Source: UBA11612 sp965228575 (GTDB taxonomy: Bacteria > Pseudomonadota > Alphaproteobacteria > Rhodospirillales > Rhodospirillaceae). From it: a DNA stretch of 64,000 nt. The stretch covers positions 1 through 64,000 of the forward strand of contig CBDDHW010000058.1 of the NCBI GenBank assembly GCA_965228575.1, written 5' to 3'. Position numbers and translations under genes: made by a program. This document shows positions 9,479 through 18,813 of this stretch, piece by piece; position 1 is the stretch's first letter; each line of letters starts with the position of its first letter. The notes below the pieces were generated by a model, which worked only from the letters and a program-made list of their open reading frames with translations, searched no databases and was not told where the DNA came from.

Positions 9479-10534
9479 ATGCGCAAAGTTTTCGTCCGCA
9501 CCGGCATAATTTTTCTTATACTGATCACGGTTTACGTCGCTTGCTGGATTGCGACGGCGGTCGTGTTGAATCGACATGCGAACCAATGGATGAGTGCGCA
9601 GCGGCAAAGCGGTCTGGACATTCAATACGGAGAGCCGATCTTTTCTGGATTTCCGGCGAAAGTTTCCATCACATATCCGAATTTGAGCCTAGCCGCGACG
9701 ACGTCGCAAACGGCTTGGACATGGAAAACCCGCGCAATAACCTTGTCTACCTTGCCCCTATTCATGAACGAGATGTCGTTCAATCTCACCGGTGCGCACA
9801 CGATTTCAATTGCCGATGCTCCGTCGCTCATTTTGAATGTTGATACCGGCTCAGCAATGCTCGGTATAAGAACCACTCGAGACGGAAGGGTCACATTTGC
9901 CGATCTCTCCGTCGAGAACGCTCGATTGATATGGCCGGTTGAAGATGCATTGGTTTTGGCGCTCAACAGCGGAAAGATTTCGATTTCGCAAGAAACAAGC
10001 TCCGACCATTCAGTTCTCACCCTGAACCTTCGTGACATTCGCCTCCCAATACAAACGCCCCTACCTCTTAAGTCAAATATTCGAGGCACGAGACTCGTGG
10101 CGGAGGTTTCAAATCTTGATATCAAACCCACTGTCATTGAAACCGTGAGGGAATGGCAAAAGAACGGGAACGTATTAGAGATACGCGAATTCGCTATCGA
10201 CTGGCCACCGTTCTCAATCGCAGGCTCTGGTACCGCAGCACTGGACGAGGAGCTGCAACCTACCGGAACTTTTGGCGCAAGAATTCAGGGGTTTTTCGAG
10301 TTGCTAGATATTTTAAAGGCCGACGGCGTTGTTAAAAGCCAGGACGCATCGATGGCCAAGATCGTTTTAGGGCTTCTTTCGCGTACACCGCCCGCTGGCG
10401 GACCTCCTGAACTCTCGGTATCCATTACCATAGAGGATCAAACGGTCTACGCGGGGCCAGCGAGGCTGATGGACTTTCCGTCAATTAATTGGGCGCGCGA
10501 TGGGGCTGTTCAAGGTAAAACGATGACCGATTAA
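9479..10534 (+). CDS. DUF2125 domain-containing protein
   Basis: A 351-residue protein with one N-terminal membrane anchor or uncleaved signal (about residues 7-29), followed by a long beta-rich periplasmic region. The segment GLDIQYGEPIFSGFPAKVSITYPNLSL is typical of the alphaproteobacterial DUF2125 family, which is often found beside tyrA. Function unknown. The gene is convergent with tyrA, and their ends overlap by 4 bases. The ribosome site is weak. Confidence 0.8.
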   Translation: MRKVFVRTGIIFLILITVYVACWIATAVVLNRHANQWMSAQRQSGLDIQYGEPIFSGFPAKVSITYPNLSLAATTSQTAWTWKTRAITLSTLPLFMNEMSFNLTGAHTISIADAPSLILNVDTGSAMLGIRTTRDGRVTFADLSVENARLIWPVEDALVLALNSGKISISQETSSDHSVLTLNLRDIRLPIQTPLPLKSNIRGTRLVAEVSNLDIKPTVIETVREWQKNGNVLEIREFAIDWPPFSIAGSGTAALDEELQPTGTFGARIQGFFELLDILKADGVVKSQDASMAKIVLGLLSRTPPAGGPPELSVSITIEDQTVYAGPARLMDFPSINWARDGAVQGKTMTD

Positions 10535-11436
10535 GCCTGCTTCGCGTCTATGATTCCCCGGCGCACTTTGCGCGTCCGCGTGAACAAATCTTCCAGTGCT
10601 TTTCCGTCACTCTTGCGGATCGCTCGCTGAAGCGCTGTAAGATCTTCGGTAAACCTCTGAAGAATATCGAGCACGGCTTCACGATTACTAAGGAATATAT
10701 CACGCCACATAACGGGGTCGGATGCCGCGATGCGGGTAAAATCTCTAAACCCGGATGCGGAGTATTTGACTACTTCGCGTTTCAAATCTTCGCTCAAGTC
10801 GGTGGCCGTACCTACGATCGTATATGCAATAAGGTGTGGCAGATGCGAGGTAATCGCTAAAACCATATCGTGATGTTCCGGTTCCATCACTTCGACATCT
10901 GCGCCGATCTTCCGCCATAACGATGTGACCTTCGCCACCGCTTTTTTGGTCGACGTCGGCAAAGGCGTGAGAATGCACCACCGCCCATCAAACAAAGTCT
11001 CAAACCCGGCTTCAGGGCCTGAATGTTCTGTGCCGGCAATAGGGTGGCCAGGAACAAAGTGTACACCTTTTGGGATGTGCGGGGTAATTGAGCGTATGGC
11101 TTCGCATTTTACGGACCCCACATCCGTCACTATCGCGCCAGCTTTCAAATGCGGCGCGATCGCTTTTGCGATCGCCGAATACGCGCTCAAAGGAGTCGCG
11201 ATCACGACGAGATCGGCGCCGACGACGGCGTTTTCCGGTTTACTTATCGCTTCGTCGGCAATGCCCAGCTTGACCGCGGCCTTGCGTGTGTTCGCTTTGC
11301 GCGCGCACGCTATGATTTCCCCAGCCAAATTAGACCGGCGCATTGCTAGCGCCATAGATGACCCAATAAGGCCAATTCCAATAAACGCTACACGGCCGAA
11401 GAGCGGAGCGTTGGTCTTTCGCGGTTTTTTAGCCAC
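10531..11436 (-). CDS. tyrA: Prephenate/arogenate dehydrogenase
   Basis: A cytoplasmic NAD(P)-dependent dehydrogenase (about 301 residues) of tyrosine synthesis that oxidatively decarboxylates prephenate or arogenate. The dinucleotide fold starts with FIGIGLIGSS; VPGHPIAGTEHSG and ITSHLPHLIAY are family active-site segments. No chorismate mutase or ACT domain is fused. The start is probably the GTG at 11436, which overlaps the hisC end by 8 bases; AGGAGG lies almost against it, so GTG at 11475 cannot be excluded. Pairing with hisC is common in this class because the HisC aminotransferase can act on both histidinol phosphate and aromatic substrates. Confidence 0.88.
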   Translation of the reverse strand: MAKKPRKTNAPLFGRVAFIGIGLIGSSMALAMRRSNLAGEIIACARKANTRKAAVKLGIADEAISKPENAVVGADLVVIATPLSAYSAIAKAIAPHLKAGAIVTDVGSVKCEAIRSITPHIPKGVHFVPGHPIAGTEHSGPEAGFETLFDGRWCILTPLPTSTKKAVAKVTSLWRKIGADVEVMEPEHHDMVLAITSHLPHLIAYTIVGTATDLSEDLKREVVKYSASGFRDFTRIAASDPVMWRDIFLSNREAVLDILQRFTEDLTALQRAIRKSDGKALEDLFTRTRKVRRGIIDAKQA

Positions 11437-12529
11437 CCTCCTGCCCCATGAACTCTGACAATGCGTCAAGGACACGGTTCATATCGGCATCATCACCAAT
11501 GGTGATGCGCAGATGATTCGGCAATCCATAATTTTCAACGCGCCGAACGAGAATTCCCTGCGATTGTAAGAAATTATCTGCGTCGGCAGCGGTCTTACCG
11601 GGGACGGTCGGAAATTCCGGGAGCACAAAATTTGCGTGCGTCTGCCCAACCTTTAAGCCTAATCCGCGGAGACGTTGCAGGGCGATATCCCGCCACTTCA
11701 AGGTATGGTTACGAACCTTCTCAATATACGCCTGGTCTCGGACAGCGGCGATCGCAGCCAGTTGCGCAGCTGACGTTACGTTGAATGGAGACCTTAGGCG
11801 TCCCATCGCATCGATCATCTCTTTGGGACCGAACGCCCATCCGATTCTCAACGCGGCGAGTCCGTATATTTTCGAAAACGTTCTCATCATGACGGTGTTA
11901 TGCGTTGAGCTCGCGAGTTTCACACCACTTTCGTAATCGTCAACATCAACAAATTCTGCGTAAGCGCTGTCGATGGCGAGGACAATGTCTTCACGCAATC
12001 CTGACCGGAGGCGGTTTATCTCTTCTTCCGGAAGGTACGTCCCTGTCGGGTTGTTGGGGTTCGCCAAAAAAACAACCCGAGTTCGCGGTGTCACCGCGTC
12101 CAAAATCGCATCGACATTTGCCGTTAAATTCTTTTCCGGCACAGAGATCGGTTTTGCGCCTACACTATTGGCGTAGATCGCATACATCAGAAATCCATGC
12201 TGCGTGTGAATCACCTCATCATCCGGTCCGGCATACGCCCGGCATAGCAAACCCAGGAGCTCGTCGGATCCTGCGCCGCAAATAATACGTTCAGCGTCAA
12301 GATCGTGAACATCTGCAATCGCAGCCCTTAATTTGTCGGCCGCGCCAGGAGGATATCTGTGAAGATCCTTCGCACCTGAATTAAACGCTTCGATGGCAGA
12401 CGAGCACGGCCCCAGGCCGGCTTCATTGGACGCCAGCCTGACAACGACAGCGTTACCGCTGATTTCTGACTTCCCACCTTGATAGATCGGAATATTGAGG
12501 ACCCCGGGACGGGGTTCTGGCAACGTCAT
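11429..12529 (-). CDS. hisC: Histidinol-phosphate aminotransferase
   Basis: A 366-residue class II, PLP-dependent aminotransferase of histidine synthesis that converts imidazole acetol phosphate to histidinol phosphate using glutamate. Visible residues: ANPNNPTG (about 156-163), the Asp of DSAYAEF that contacts the PLP ring nitrogen (about 187), the Schiff-base Lys in TFSKIYG (about 220) and LRIGW just after. It is the first gene of a pair with tyrA, overlapping it by 8 bases, and is divergent from metX. The linkage suggests a second role in tyrosine or phenylalanine transamination. Confidence 0.9.
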   Translation of the reverse strand: MTLPEPRPGVLNIPIYQGGKSEISGNAVVVRLASNEAGLGPCSSAIEAFNSGAKDLHRYPPGAADKLRAAIADVHDLDAERIICGAGSDELLGLLCRAYAGPDDEVIHTQHGFLMYAIYANSVGAKPISVPEKNLTANVDAILDAVTPRTRVVFLANPNNPTGTYLPEEEINRLRSGLREDIVLAIDSAYAEFVDVDDYESGVKLASSTHNTVMMRTFSKIYGLAALRIGWAFGPKEMIDAMGRLRSPFNVTSAAQLAAIAAVRDQAYIEKVRNHTLKWRDIALQRLRGLGLKVGQTHANFVLPEFPTVPGKTAADADNFLQSQGILVRRVENYGLPNHLRITIGDDADMNRVLDALSEFMGQEGG

Positions 12530-12681
12530 GGACCACCCTTGTGATATTCATCAAACTCAATGCGCGCCCGTACACCAGGCCACAAATTGGGCCAAAGTCA
12601 TAGTTGGCCCTACGCCTAAAATCAAAGAAAACATTGACATAGCGGTAACGCGGCGGTGTGTTGTGGCTTTACTGCACGCTC

Positions 12682-12706
12682 TGCCTGGAATGGCTCAATT
12701 CAGGCA
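12682..12706 (+). other. Hairpin in the metX leader
   Basis: TGCCTGGA and TTCAGGCA form an 8-pair stem (one G.T) with a 9-base loop, 54 bases before the metX start. It could be a regulatory RNA element, but the conserved core of the SAM-II riboswitch, which often precedes methionine genes in this class, is not visible. Confidence 0.25.
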
Positions 12707-12759
12707 CGCATAGACCGATCCAAACGACTTCAGACCCTTTAAAAAAACTCGCGATTTCA

Positions 12760-13941
12760 ATGGCACACGATCCATCCGGACATTCTAATCCTGGCTCTAA
12801 AAGCCCAGGCGCCGAAACGGCGCTGACCCTGGATGGTCCCTTCGTCCTGCAGTCTGGAGTCGTCTTGGAGAACGCCGTGGTGGCGTATCAAACCTATGGG
12901 CGATTGAACGCAGCGCGGTCTAACTGCGTCCTCATATGCCATGCCCTCACCGGTGATCAGTACGTGGCGGGGACCCATCCGATAACGGGTAAGCCAGGAT
13001 GGTGGACTGCTCTGGTGGGTCCTGGGAAAGTTATTGATACTGATCGCTTTTTTGTCGTCTGCGCGAATGTGCTCGGCGGATGCATGGGGTCTACAGGCCC
13101 TAAGGAAATCAACCCGGACACCGGCAAACATTGGGGTCTGAGCTTCCCGGTTATTACCATCCGGGACATGGTCCATGCGCAAGTCAAACTCATCGATCAT
13201 TTTGGTATCGACAAAGTTTTTTGCGTGGTGGGCGGTTCGATGGGCGCCATGCAGACTCTGGAATGGGCTCACCGGTACCCTGAGCGCGTATTCTCGGCGA
13301 TTCCGATAGCAGGCTCATATCGCCATTCCGCACAAAACATTGCGTTCCACGAGGTTGGGCGCCAGGCGATTATGGCCGATCCAGATTGGAGCCAAGGAAA
13401 CTACTTAGAGAAAGGCACGAACCCCCAACGTGGGCTTGCGGTCGCGCGTATGTCCGCTCACATCACATATCTATCGGAGACAGCGCTTCATAGAAAATTC
13501 GGACGCCGATTGCAGGATCGAGATACGCCAGCCTATGGGTTTGACGCCGACTTTCAAGTAGAGAGCTACTTACGTCACCAGGGTTACACGTTCGTGGATC
13601 GGTTCGATGCGAATTCGTACCTCTATATCACGCGCGCGATGGATTATTTCGATTTGGCTGCGGAAAACAATGGTGTACTCGCGGCCGCATTCAAACGTTC
13701 TCCGGTTCGTTTTTGTGTAATTTCGTTTTCCTCGGACTGGCTTTTTCCGACCGCAGAAAGCCGAACAATTGTTAGGGCATTAAACGCTGTGCCCGCAAAC
13801 GTTAGCTTTGTCGAAATAGAATCAGACAAAGGCCATGACGCTTTTCTTTTGGACGAGCCGGAGTTCCATAAGACTCTACACGGATTTATCAATGGATCAG
13901 CTGAAGCGCACGGTTTGCTCCTGGAGACGACGGACCAATGA
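12760..13941 (+). CDS. metX: Homoserine O-acetyltransferase
   Basis: A cytoplasmic alpha/beta-hydrolase-fold enzyme (393 residues) that acetylates homoserine in methionine synthesis. The nucleophile is the Ser of GGSMGAMQ (about residue 160); LICHALTGD and NVLGGCMGSTGP are family signatures, and the C-terminal catalytic Asp (FSSDWLFP) and His (KGHDAFL) are present. The start at ATG 12760 gives the usual N terminus; a GTG at 12658 would add 34 unlikely residues. No good ribosome site precedes 12760. It overlaps metW by 4 bases (ATGA), the standard metXW pair, and is divergent from hisC-tyrA. Confidence 0.92.
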   Translation: MAHDPSGHSNPGSKSPGAETALTLDGPFVLQSGVVLENAVVAYQTYGRLNAARSNCVLICHALTGDQYVAGTHPITGKPGWWTALVGPGKVIDTDRFFVVCANVLGGCMGSTGPKEINPDTGKHWGLSFPVITIRDMVHAQVKLIDHFGIDKVFCVVGGSMGAMQTLEWAHRYPERVFSAIPIAGSYRHSAQNIAFHEVGRQAIMADPDWSQGNYLEKGTNPQRGLAVARMSAHITYLSETALHRKFGRRLQDRDTPAYGFDADFQVESYLRHQGYTFVDRFDANSYLYITRAMDYFDLAAENNGVLAAAFKRSPVRFCVISFSSDWLFPTAESRTIVRALNAVPANVSFVEIESDKGHDAFLLDEPEFHKTLHGFINGSAEAHGLLLETTDQ

Positions 13942-14591
13942 AACAGGCGCATTCTCACGAAAGCAACACAGCCAATCGAACGCCAGCGTCAATTCGCGTC
14001 GATCTACAACAAGTCGCCGACCTAGTTCCCGCTGGTAGCCGCGTTCTTGATGTGGGTTGCGGTGAAGGCACACTATTAGCCTATTTGAGAAAAGTTAAAG
14101 ATGTCGATGGCCGCGGTCTTGAACTGTCGATGGAGCGCGTGCGGGCGGCCGTCAGTCAAGGATTACCGGTCATCCAGGGAGATTTGGAAACCGACCTTAT
14201 CGACTACCCCGAAGATTCATTCGATTACGTTATTTTGAGTCAAACGTTGCAAGCGACACACAACCCACAGACCGTCATTGAAGAAATGTTGCGAATTGGT
14301 CGCCGTGCCATCGTATCCTTTCCAAACTTCGGCCATTGGCGCGTGCGATTTTCGATTATGTTTGGCGGACGCATGCCGGTAACGCCAACTCTCGGAGACG
14401 CTTGGTACGACACACCCAACATTCATCTGTGCACCATTCTCGATTTTATCGAGCTGTGCGATCAGTCGGGTGTACGAATAGAAAGCAGTTTTGCACTGGA
14501 TGGGCTTGGCCGACGACGATCATTTGCGGCCACAAATATCCTTGCCAACGTACTAAGTGAACAAGCGCTTTTTGTTTTAACTCGCGCGTGA
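13938..14591 (+). CDS. metW: Methionine biosynthesis protein MetW
   Basis: A 217-residue protein with a Rossmann methyltransferase-like fold: VLDVGCGEGTLL (about residues 36-47) is the SAM-binding motif I, and QTLQATHNP and FPNFGHW(R/K)VR are MetW signatures. It is translationally coupled to metX and is thought to assist MetX activity rather than act as a typical methyltransferase. It is convergent with the methyltransferase gene at 14596 with a 4-base gap. Confidence 0.9.
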   Translation: MKQAHSHESNTANRTPASIRVDLQQVADLVPAGSRVLDVGCGEGTLLAYLRKVKDVDGRGLELSMERVRAAVSQGLPVIQGDLETDLIDYPEDSFDYVILSQTLQATHNPQTVIEEMLRIGRRAIVSFPNFGHWRVRFSIMFGGRMPVTPTLGDAWYDTPNIHLCTILDFIELCDQSGVRIESSFALDGLGRRRSFAATNILANVLSEQALFVLTRA

Positions 14592-14595
14592 CGCC

Positions 14596-15345
14596 TTAAA
14601 TTGAATCCCGACTGCGGCCCACATCTCCGCCGGCCGGCCGCGCAAGAATTCTTTTCCGCTTTGCACGCGCAGCCGCACCACCAAAAGGTGCGGCATAAAT
14701 TTGCTTCTCAGCTTCTACCGCCAACAGGCCGGCAAATCCGGGCCATAGCTTGACGCCCGCACGCTCAAACATAGGCGCAAAACTTCTAAATCCTCTCCAC
14801 AAGACAGGTGGGACAAATAAAAAGCCTGTTGTTTCTACGGGTACAAACAAATTATCTCTTAGTAATTGTGTAATTTGAGAAGCAGAGAACGGCCGACCTA
14901 AAGCAAACGGCGTTCCTTCCGCGCGCGCCCATAATCCGCGGCGGTTTGCGACCACCACCAGCAAGCGTCCTCCATCGGCCAGGATTCTCCAGCATTCGCG
15001 CAACATCGCCCGAAGATGAGAGCTGCCTTCCAAACAATGGACAAGAAGAATTCGGTCGACCGATCGATCGGCAAAAGGCAGCCCCTGTTCGTCGGCGAGC
15101 GTCGCCAAATTTCCGCCGTTATAGGGCCAGCGAAGAACACCCTGACCCGACGGCATAGCTACAAGGGTTCGCTCGGTTTCGCCAGCAAGGGAGTCCAAAA
15201 ACGGGCCTGGAAAACCAATGCCTAGAACCCTCATCCCTGCGAGATTAGGCCAAATATCGCGCAGGCGTTGAGCGGTGAGCCGGGCGACGAACTGTCCCCT
15301 TGGGCTGGCGTAATAGTCGCGAAGATCGACGACGTCATTCCACAT
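14596..15345 (-). CDS. SAM-dependent methyltransferase domain protein
   Basis: A protein of 249 residues with a degenerate class I methyltransferase fold: VLGIGFPGPFL is motif I, LPFADRSVDRILLVHCLE matches the type 11 acidic/motif IV region, and ECWRILADGGRLLVVV is the post-motif strand. The start at 15345 (MWNDVVDLRDYY) has CCCGGGG just upstream; a TTG at 15393 would extend it by 16 residues. Members of this group sit next to gloB in many alphaproteobacteria, but no gloB is visible here. The substrate is unknown. Confidence 0.75.
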   Translation of the reverse strand: MWNDVVDLRDYYASPRGQFVARLTAQRLRDIWPNLAGMRVLGIGFPGPFLDSLAGETERTLVAMPSGQGVLRWPYNGGNLATLADEQGLPFADRSVDRILLVHCLEGSSHLRAMLRECWRILADGGRLLVVVANRRGLWARAEGTPFALGRPFSASQITQLLRDNLFVPVETTGFLFVPPVLWRGFRSFAPMFERAGVKLWPGFAGLLAVEAEKQIYAAPFGGAAARAKRKRILARPAGGDVGRSRDSI

Positions 15346-15563
15346 CCCCGGGCCATAGCATAAGGCCGCCCACGACGGCAGGGTCGTCAGCACTTAGACG
15401 GTGGGGTTTCCACCTAACCCATTGAAATTCTGAGTTTAATACTTGCTTGAACTCCCCAAATCAACCAAACTCGAACCTTAATTTTGGTCATTCGGACGTG
15501 CACTTCTGAGGGGTATTCGATATCCTGAAACTCGCATGTTCGTTGTTTTTCTAGGGGACGAGA

Positions 15564-16322
15564 ATGACGGCGCCACTTGAGCGTAAAAGGGGTTTTACGC
15601 TCATTGAAATCGCGATTGTGCTCGTGGTCATCGGCCTGCTTCTCTCGGGCGGGCTGCTCGCCGTCGCGCCAGTTCTTCAAAGTAGTCGAGTCACTGAAAC
15701 GAATAGCAAGCTGGACCTAATTGAGGACGCGCTTCTCCTTTACGCCCTTAGAAATAGCTGTTTGCCATGTCCCGCTACGGGCAATCTAGCATCTACCAAC
15801 GCCAACGCGGGCCTAGCCGTCGACGATACTCAAGGGGCTTACCAGGTTGCATGTGCCACGGACGCTTGTACGAACTTGGCTCAAGGCGTGGTGCCGTGGC
15901 GTAACCTGGGCCTTTCGGAGGCGGATGCTACTGATGGTTTCGGATACCGAATTAGCTATGCTGTCACTAGCAACCTAGCTCAAGCGCCGAATATGGAGCG
16001 GGTTGGTACGGTATATCCACAAGGCACGCTCGTGGTGAACAATAGACAGGCTGTAGATCTCACAGCTGTCGAACAGGCCGCTTATGTGCTTTTGAGTCAC
16101 GGACCGGATGGCAGCCTCGGCTTCGCAACAACATCTGGCGTTCAAAAAATTGATCCAAATGGGTCTGCCAATCAACTCGACAACTCCAATGGTACACCAT
16201 TTGTTCAAGATGAACTGTTCGGCATAACCGGAGCAAACTATTTTGACGATATAGTTCGATGGAGAACCGGACCGATTATTGTCCAACTCTGCGGCGTAGG
16301 CCGCTGTGGAAACCCGAGTTAA
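15564..16322 (+). CDS. Type IV prepilin-like protein with Cys-rich N-terminal domain
   Basis: A 252-residue prepilin. The leader MTAPLERKRG is followed by FTLIEIAIVLVVIGLLL, with cleavage after Gly10, Phe at +1 and Glu at +5. The globular part carries a NSCLPCPATG segment and four more Cys (ACATDAC and LCGVGRC), so disulfide bonds are likely. It is larger than most minor pilins and could be an adhesive or tip pilin. The ribosome site AGGGGACGAG precedes the ATG. It begins the + strand arm of the pilus locus (prepilin, transglycosylase, pilT, pilU). Confidence 0.85.
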   Translation: MTAPLERKRGFTLIEIAIVLVVIGLLLSGGLLAVAPVLQSSRVTETNSKLDLIEDALLLYALRNSCLPCPATGNLASTNANAGLAVDDTQGAYQVACATDACTNLAQGVVPWRNLGLSEADATDGFGYRISYAVTSNLAQAPNMERVGTVYPQGTLVVNNRQAVDLTAVEQAAYVLLSHGPDGSLGFATTSGVQKIDPNGSANQLDNSNGTPFVQDELFGITGANYFDDIVRWRTGPIIVQLCGVGRCGNPS

Positions 16323-16379
16323 ACAATCGACATGGCGCATACTCTCAATGTCAGCGCCATAAAATCGAGGAATCAATTC

Positions 16380-17561
16380 ATGTCCGTGCATTGCAAATTA
16401 CACACCGTGCAAAAAGCCCTTTGCCATATTGTGATCGCTGCCACCTTTCTGTTTGGCGGGGCAACAATGCTGTACGCACAAGATATCTCCGACGACCTGC
16501 AATGTCTCCGCTACCTTCAAAGCTATGAACGAAGCATAAATATTCCTCGCGGCTTACTTATCGCCATTGCGTTCGTTGAATCTGGCCGCACTACTGATCG
16601 TGGAAATTCCGTGCCCTGGCCGTGGACAATCAATGCTGGCGGTACAGGACAATTTTTTGACACCAAGGCTGAGGCGGTCGCAGAGGCCCAAAGATTACTT
16701 GATGCCGGCCAACGTTCAATCGACGTAGGATGCATGCAAATAAATTTACGGTACCATCCAAATGCGTTTCGGAATCTTGAAGAAGCGTTTGATCCTGCTC
16801 GAAATGTTGCGTATGGCGCGCAGTTTCTACGCTCCCTGCACCGCCTCCAAGGGTCATGGAGAAAAGCCGTTGAGCGATACCACTCGTCGGATGATGGCCG
16901 GCGCGAACAATACCGTGATCGCGTACTCGCGCGCTGGAGCGAAGACGCGCGTTCAATCGTTATGAACGCAGCCTTAGCTGTAGATACCGACACCCCGTAC
17001 CACAGGGCCATAAAAGACTACGCCGCTGGTCGGTATACCGAGGCCCTGGACAAATATCAGGCTATTGTCGATGAGGAGCCCACCGATCGCACAGCGCTGT
17101 TAGGGCTCGCTATGAGTTACGAGAGTTTAGGTCGAACGGATGAATCCCGCATGGCCTATGGACGGTACCTCGCCCTCGAACCATCAAACCAAAGCGTGCT
17201 CTCCCATGTTCTCCGTCAGTCTTTGGATCAACCTCACGACCAAGCAAGATCTGATTTGATGGAGCTAACCAATGCCGGCGTGAGAAATGCCGAGGTCATG
17301 GCGGCGTTATCCGAAGTCTCTGTAGCTTTGGGAGACGATGAAGCCGCGCTCGAATACGCGTCAAATGCAATTCAGTCAGCACCCGATGTTACCATGTATT
17401 ATTTAAATGCAGGCGTACTTGCAGACCGGCTTAACCGCGCGTCCGTGGCCGTCGCATTTTATGAGCAGTTTTTAAATCGATATTCCGCTGAATCAGTGTT
17501 TGTAGACACACCCATAGACGGAATTCGAGATCGACTGAAATACTTGCGCGATAGGCTCTAG
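16380..17561 (+). CDS. Lytic transglycosylase (SLT) with C-terminal TPR repeats
   Basis: An exported protein of about 393 residues. After a signal peptide (ending LYAQD) comes an SLT domain: the likely catalytic Glu is in AFVESGR (about residue 67), and GCMQINLRYH and RNVAYGAQFLRSLH are the following SLT motifs. The C-terminal half (from about residue 205) is a run of TPR-like helical hairpins (YHRAIKDYAAGRYTEALDKY and others). The start at 16380 has GAGGAA 9 bases upstream; ATG at 16332 lacks one. Its place between a prepilin gene and pilT suggests that it opens peptidoglycan for pilus assembly, with the TPRs docking it to the machine. The role is inferred. Confidence 0.85.
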   Translation: MSVHCKLHTVQKALCHIVIAATFLFGGATMLYAQDISDDLQCLRYLQSYERSINIPRGLLIAIAFVESGRTTDRGNSVPWPWTINAGGTGQFFDTKAEAVAEAQRLLDAGQRSIDVGCMQINLRYHPNAFRNLEEAFDPARNVAYGAQFLRSLHRLQGSWRKAVERYHSSDDGRREQYRDRVLARWSEDARSIVMNAALAVDTDTPYHRAIKDYAAGRYTEALDKYQAIVDEEPTDRTALLGLAMSYESLGRTDESRMAYGRYLALEPSNQSVLSHVLRQSLDQPHDQARSDLMELTNAGVRNAEVMAALSEVSVALGDDEAALEYASNAIQSAPDVTMYYLNAGVLADRLNRASVAVAFYEQFLNRYSAESVFVDTPIDGIRDRLKYLRDRL

Positions 17562-17613
17562 AGAGCCCGAAGTAATTGAGGACCGAAAACAACCGACCAG
17601 ACGGGGCAGCATC

Positions 17614-18771
17614 ATGGAAATCACCGAACTCTTAGCCTTTTCTCAAAAAAACAAGGCGTCCGACCTTCATATCGTCAGCCGCAAAGAGCCCATGGCGCGC
17701 ATTGACGGAGGCCTGAAACCAATAAAGACCGGCGACCTGGACGCTGACGAAGTCAAGAACATGATTTATTCAATCATGACCGAAGAGCAACGCTCTGAGT
17801 TTGAGGCGGAGAAAGAAATCGATTTCGCCATTGCCTTTGGTGAGGAGTCGCGGTTTCGCGTCAACGCTTACACGACCACGACCGGCATGGCCGCCGCTTT
17901 TCGCGAGATCCCCACAAAAATTCCCAATATGGAGCAACTAAACTGCCCCGAGATATTCAAAACATTCTCTGAATTGGAGCGTGGTTTGGTGCTTGTGACC
18001 GGGCCAACGGGATCGGGTAAATCAACGACGCTCGCAGCCATGATCGACCATATGAATGAAAATACAGATCGTCACATTCTCACGGTTGAAGACCCCGTTG
18101 AATTTGTTCACGGCAAGAAACGTGCCCTGATCAATCACCGTGAGGTGGGACGGCATACAAAATCATTTTCGCGCGCCCTTAAAAGTGCGCTGCGCGAAGA
18201 TCCAGACGTTATTTTGGTGGGGGAGATGCGCGACCATGAAACGATTTCATTAGCGCTAACGGCTGCGGAAACTGGTCACCTCGTCATGGGAACGCTCCAT
18301 ACAAGTTCAGCCGCCAAAACCGTCGACCGCATCATCGATGTGTTTCCCGCTGGGGATAAAGAAATGGTTCGCTCTATGATTGCCAGCTCACTCCAGGCTG
18401 TTATTAGCCAGGTTCTTCTCAAAAGGAAGGGCGGAGGGCGAGCCGCGGCTCATGAAATTATGGTCGGAACATCGGCTGTTCGAAATCTCATCCGCGAAGC
18501 CAAAATTCCACAAATTTACTCGATGATTCAAGTTGGGCAGCGTTACGGTATGCAAACAATGGATGACGCGATTAAGAAATTGGTCGATGAAGGCGTTGTT
18601 GATATGGGCCAAGCTGAAGAAATGGCAAAGTCCCTGAGTGACGATGGCGAGGCGCCGGGTGGCCAGCAGACGCCGGCCGGTGGCGGCAAAGCGGCGGCTC
18701 CGCCGCCGCCCGCACCGGATGCTAAGCCTGCCGCGGCAAGCGCACCGAAAAAATCTCGCTCTATGTTTTAA
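17614..18771 (+). CDS. pilT: Type IV pilus retraction ATPase PilT
   Basis: A 385-residue cytoplasmic hexameric ATPase that powers pilus retraction. It has an N-terminal PAS-like domain, Walker A GPTGSGKST (about 130-138), the Asp box EDPVEFVH, Walker B DVILVGEMRD, the His box GTLHTSSA, and a PilT-type VRNLIREAKIPQIYSMI segment. The C-terminal tail is Ala/Pro/Gly-rich (PPPPAPDAKPAAA), which is longer than usual. It is followed 42 bases later by pilU. Confidence 0.92.
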   Translation: MEITELLAFSQKNKASDLHIVSRKEPMARIDGGLKPIKTGDLDADEVKNMIYSIMTEEQRSEFEAEKEIDFAIAFGEESRFRVNAYTTTTGMAAAFREIPTKIPNMEQLNCPEIFKTFSELERGLVLVTGPTGSGKSTTLAAMIDHMNENTDRHILTVEDPVEFVHGKKRALINHREVGRHTKSFSRALKSALREDPDVILVGEMRDHETISLALTAAETGHLVMGTLHTSSAAKTVDRIIDVFPAGDKEMVRSMIASSLQAVISQVLLKRKGGGRAAAHEIMVGTSAVRNLIREAKIPQIYSMIQVGQRYGMQTMDDAIKKLVDEGVVDMGQAEEMAKSLSDDGEAPGGQQTPAGGGKAAAPPPPAPDAKPAAASAPKKSRSMF

Positions 18772-18813
18772 AAAATGCCTTAGCGCAACAATAAGAATCC
18801 ATTGGGGGACGTC

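Noticed and set aside
12530..12760. SAM-II riboswitch before metX
   Set aside because: The conserved core with GCTAAA and its pairing segment was not found; only a simple hairpin is present.
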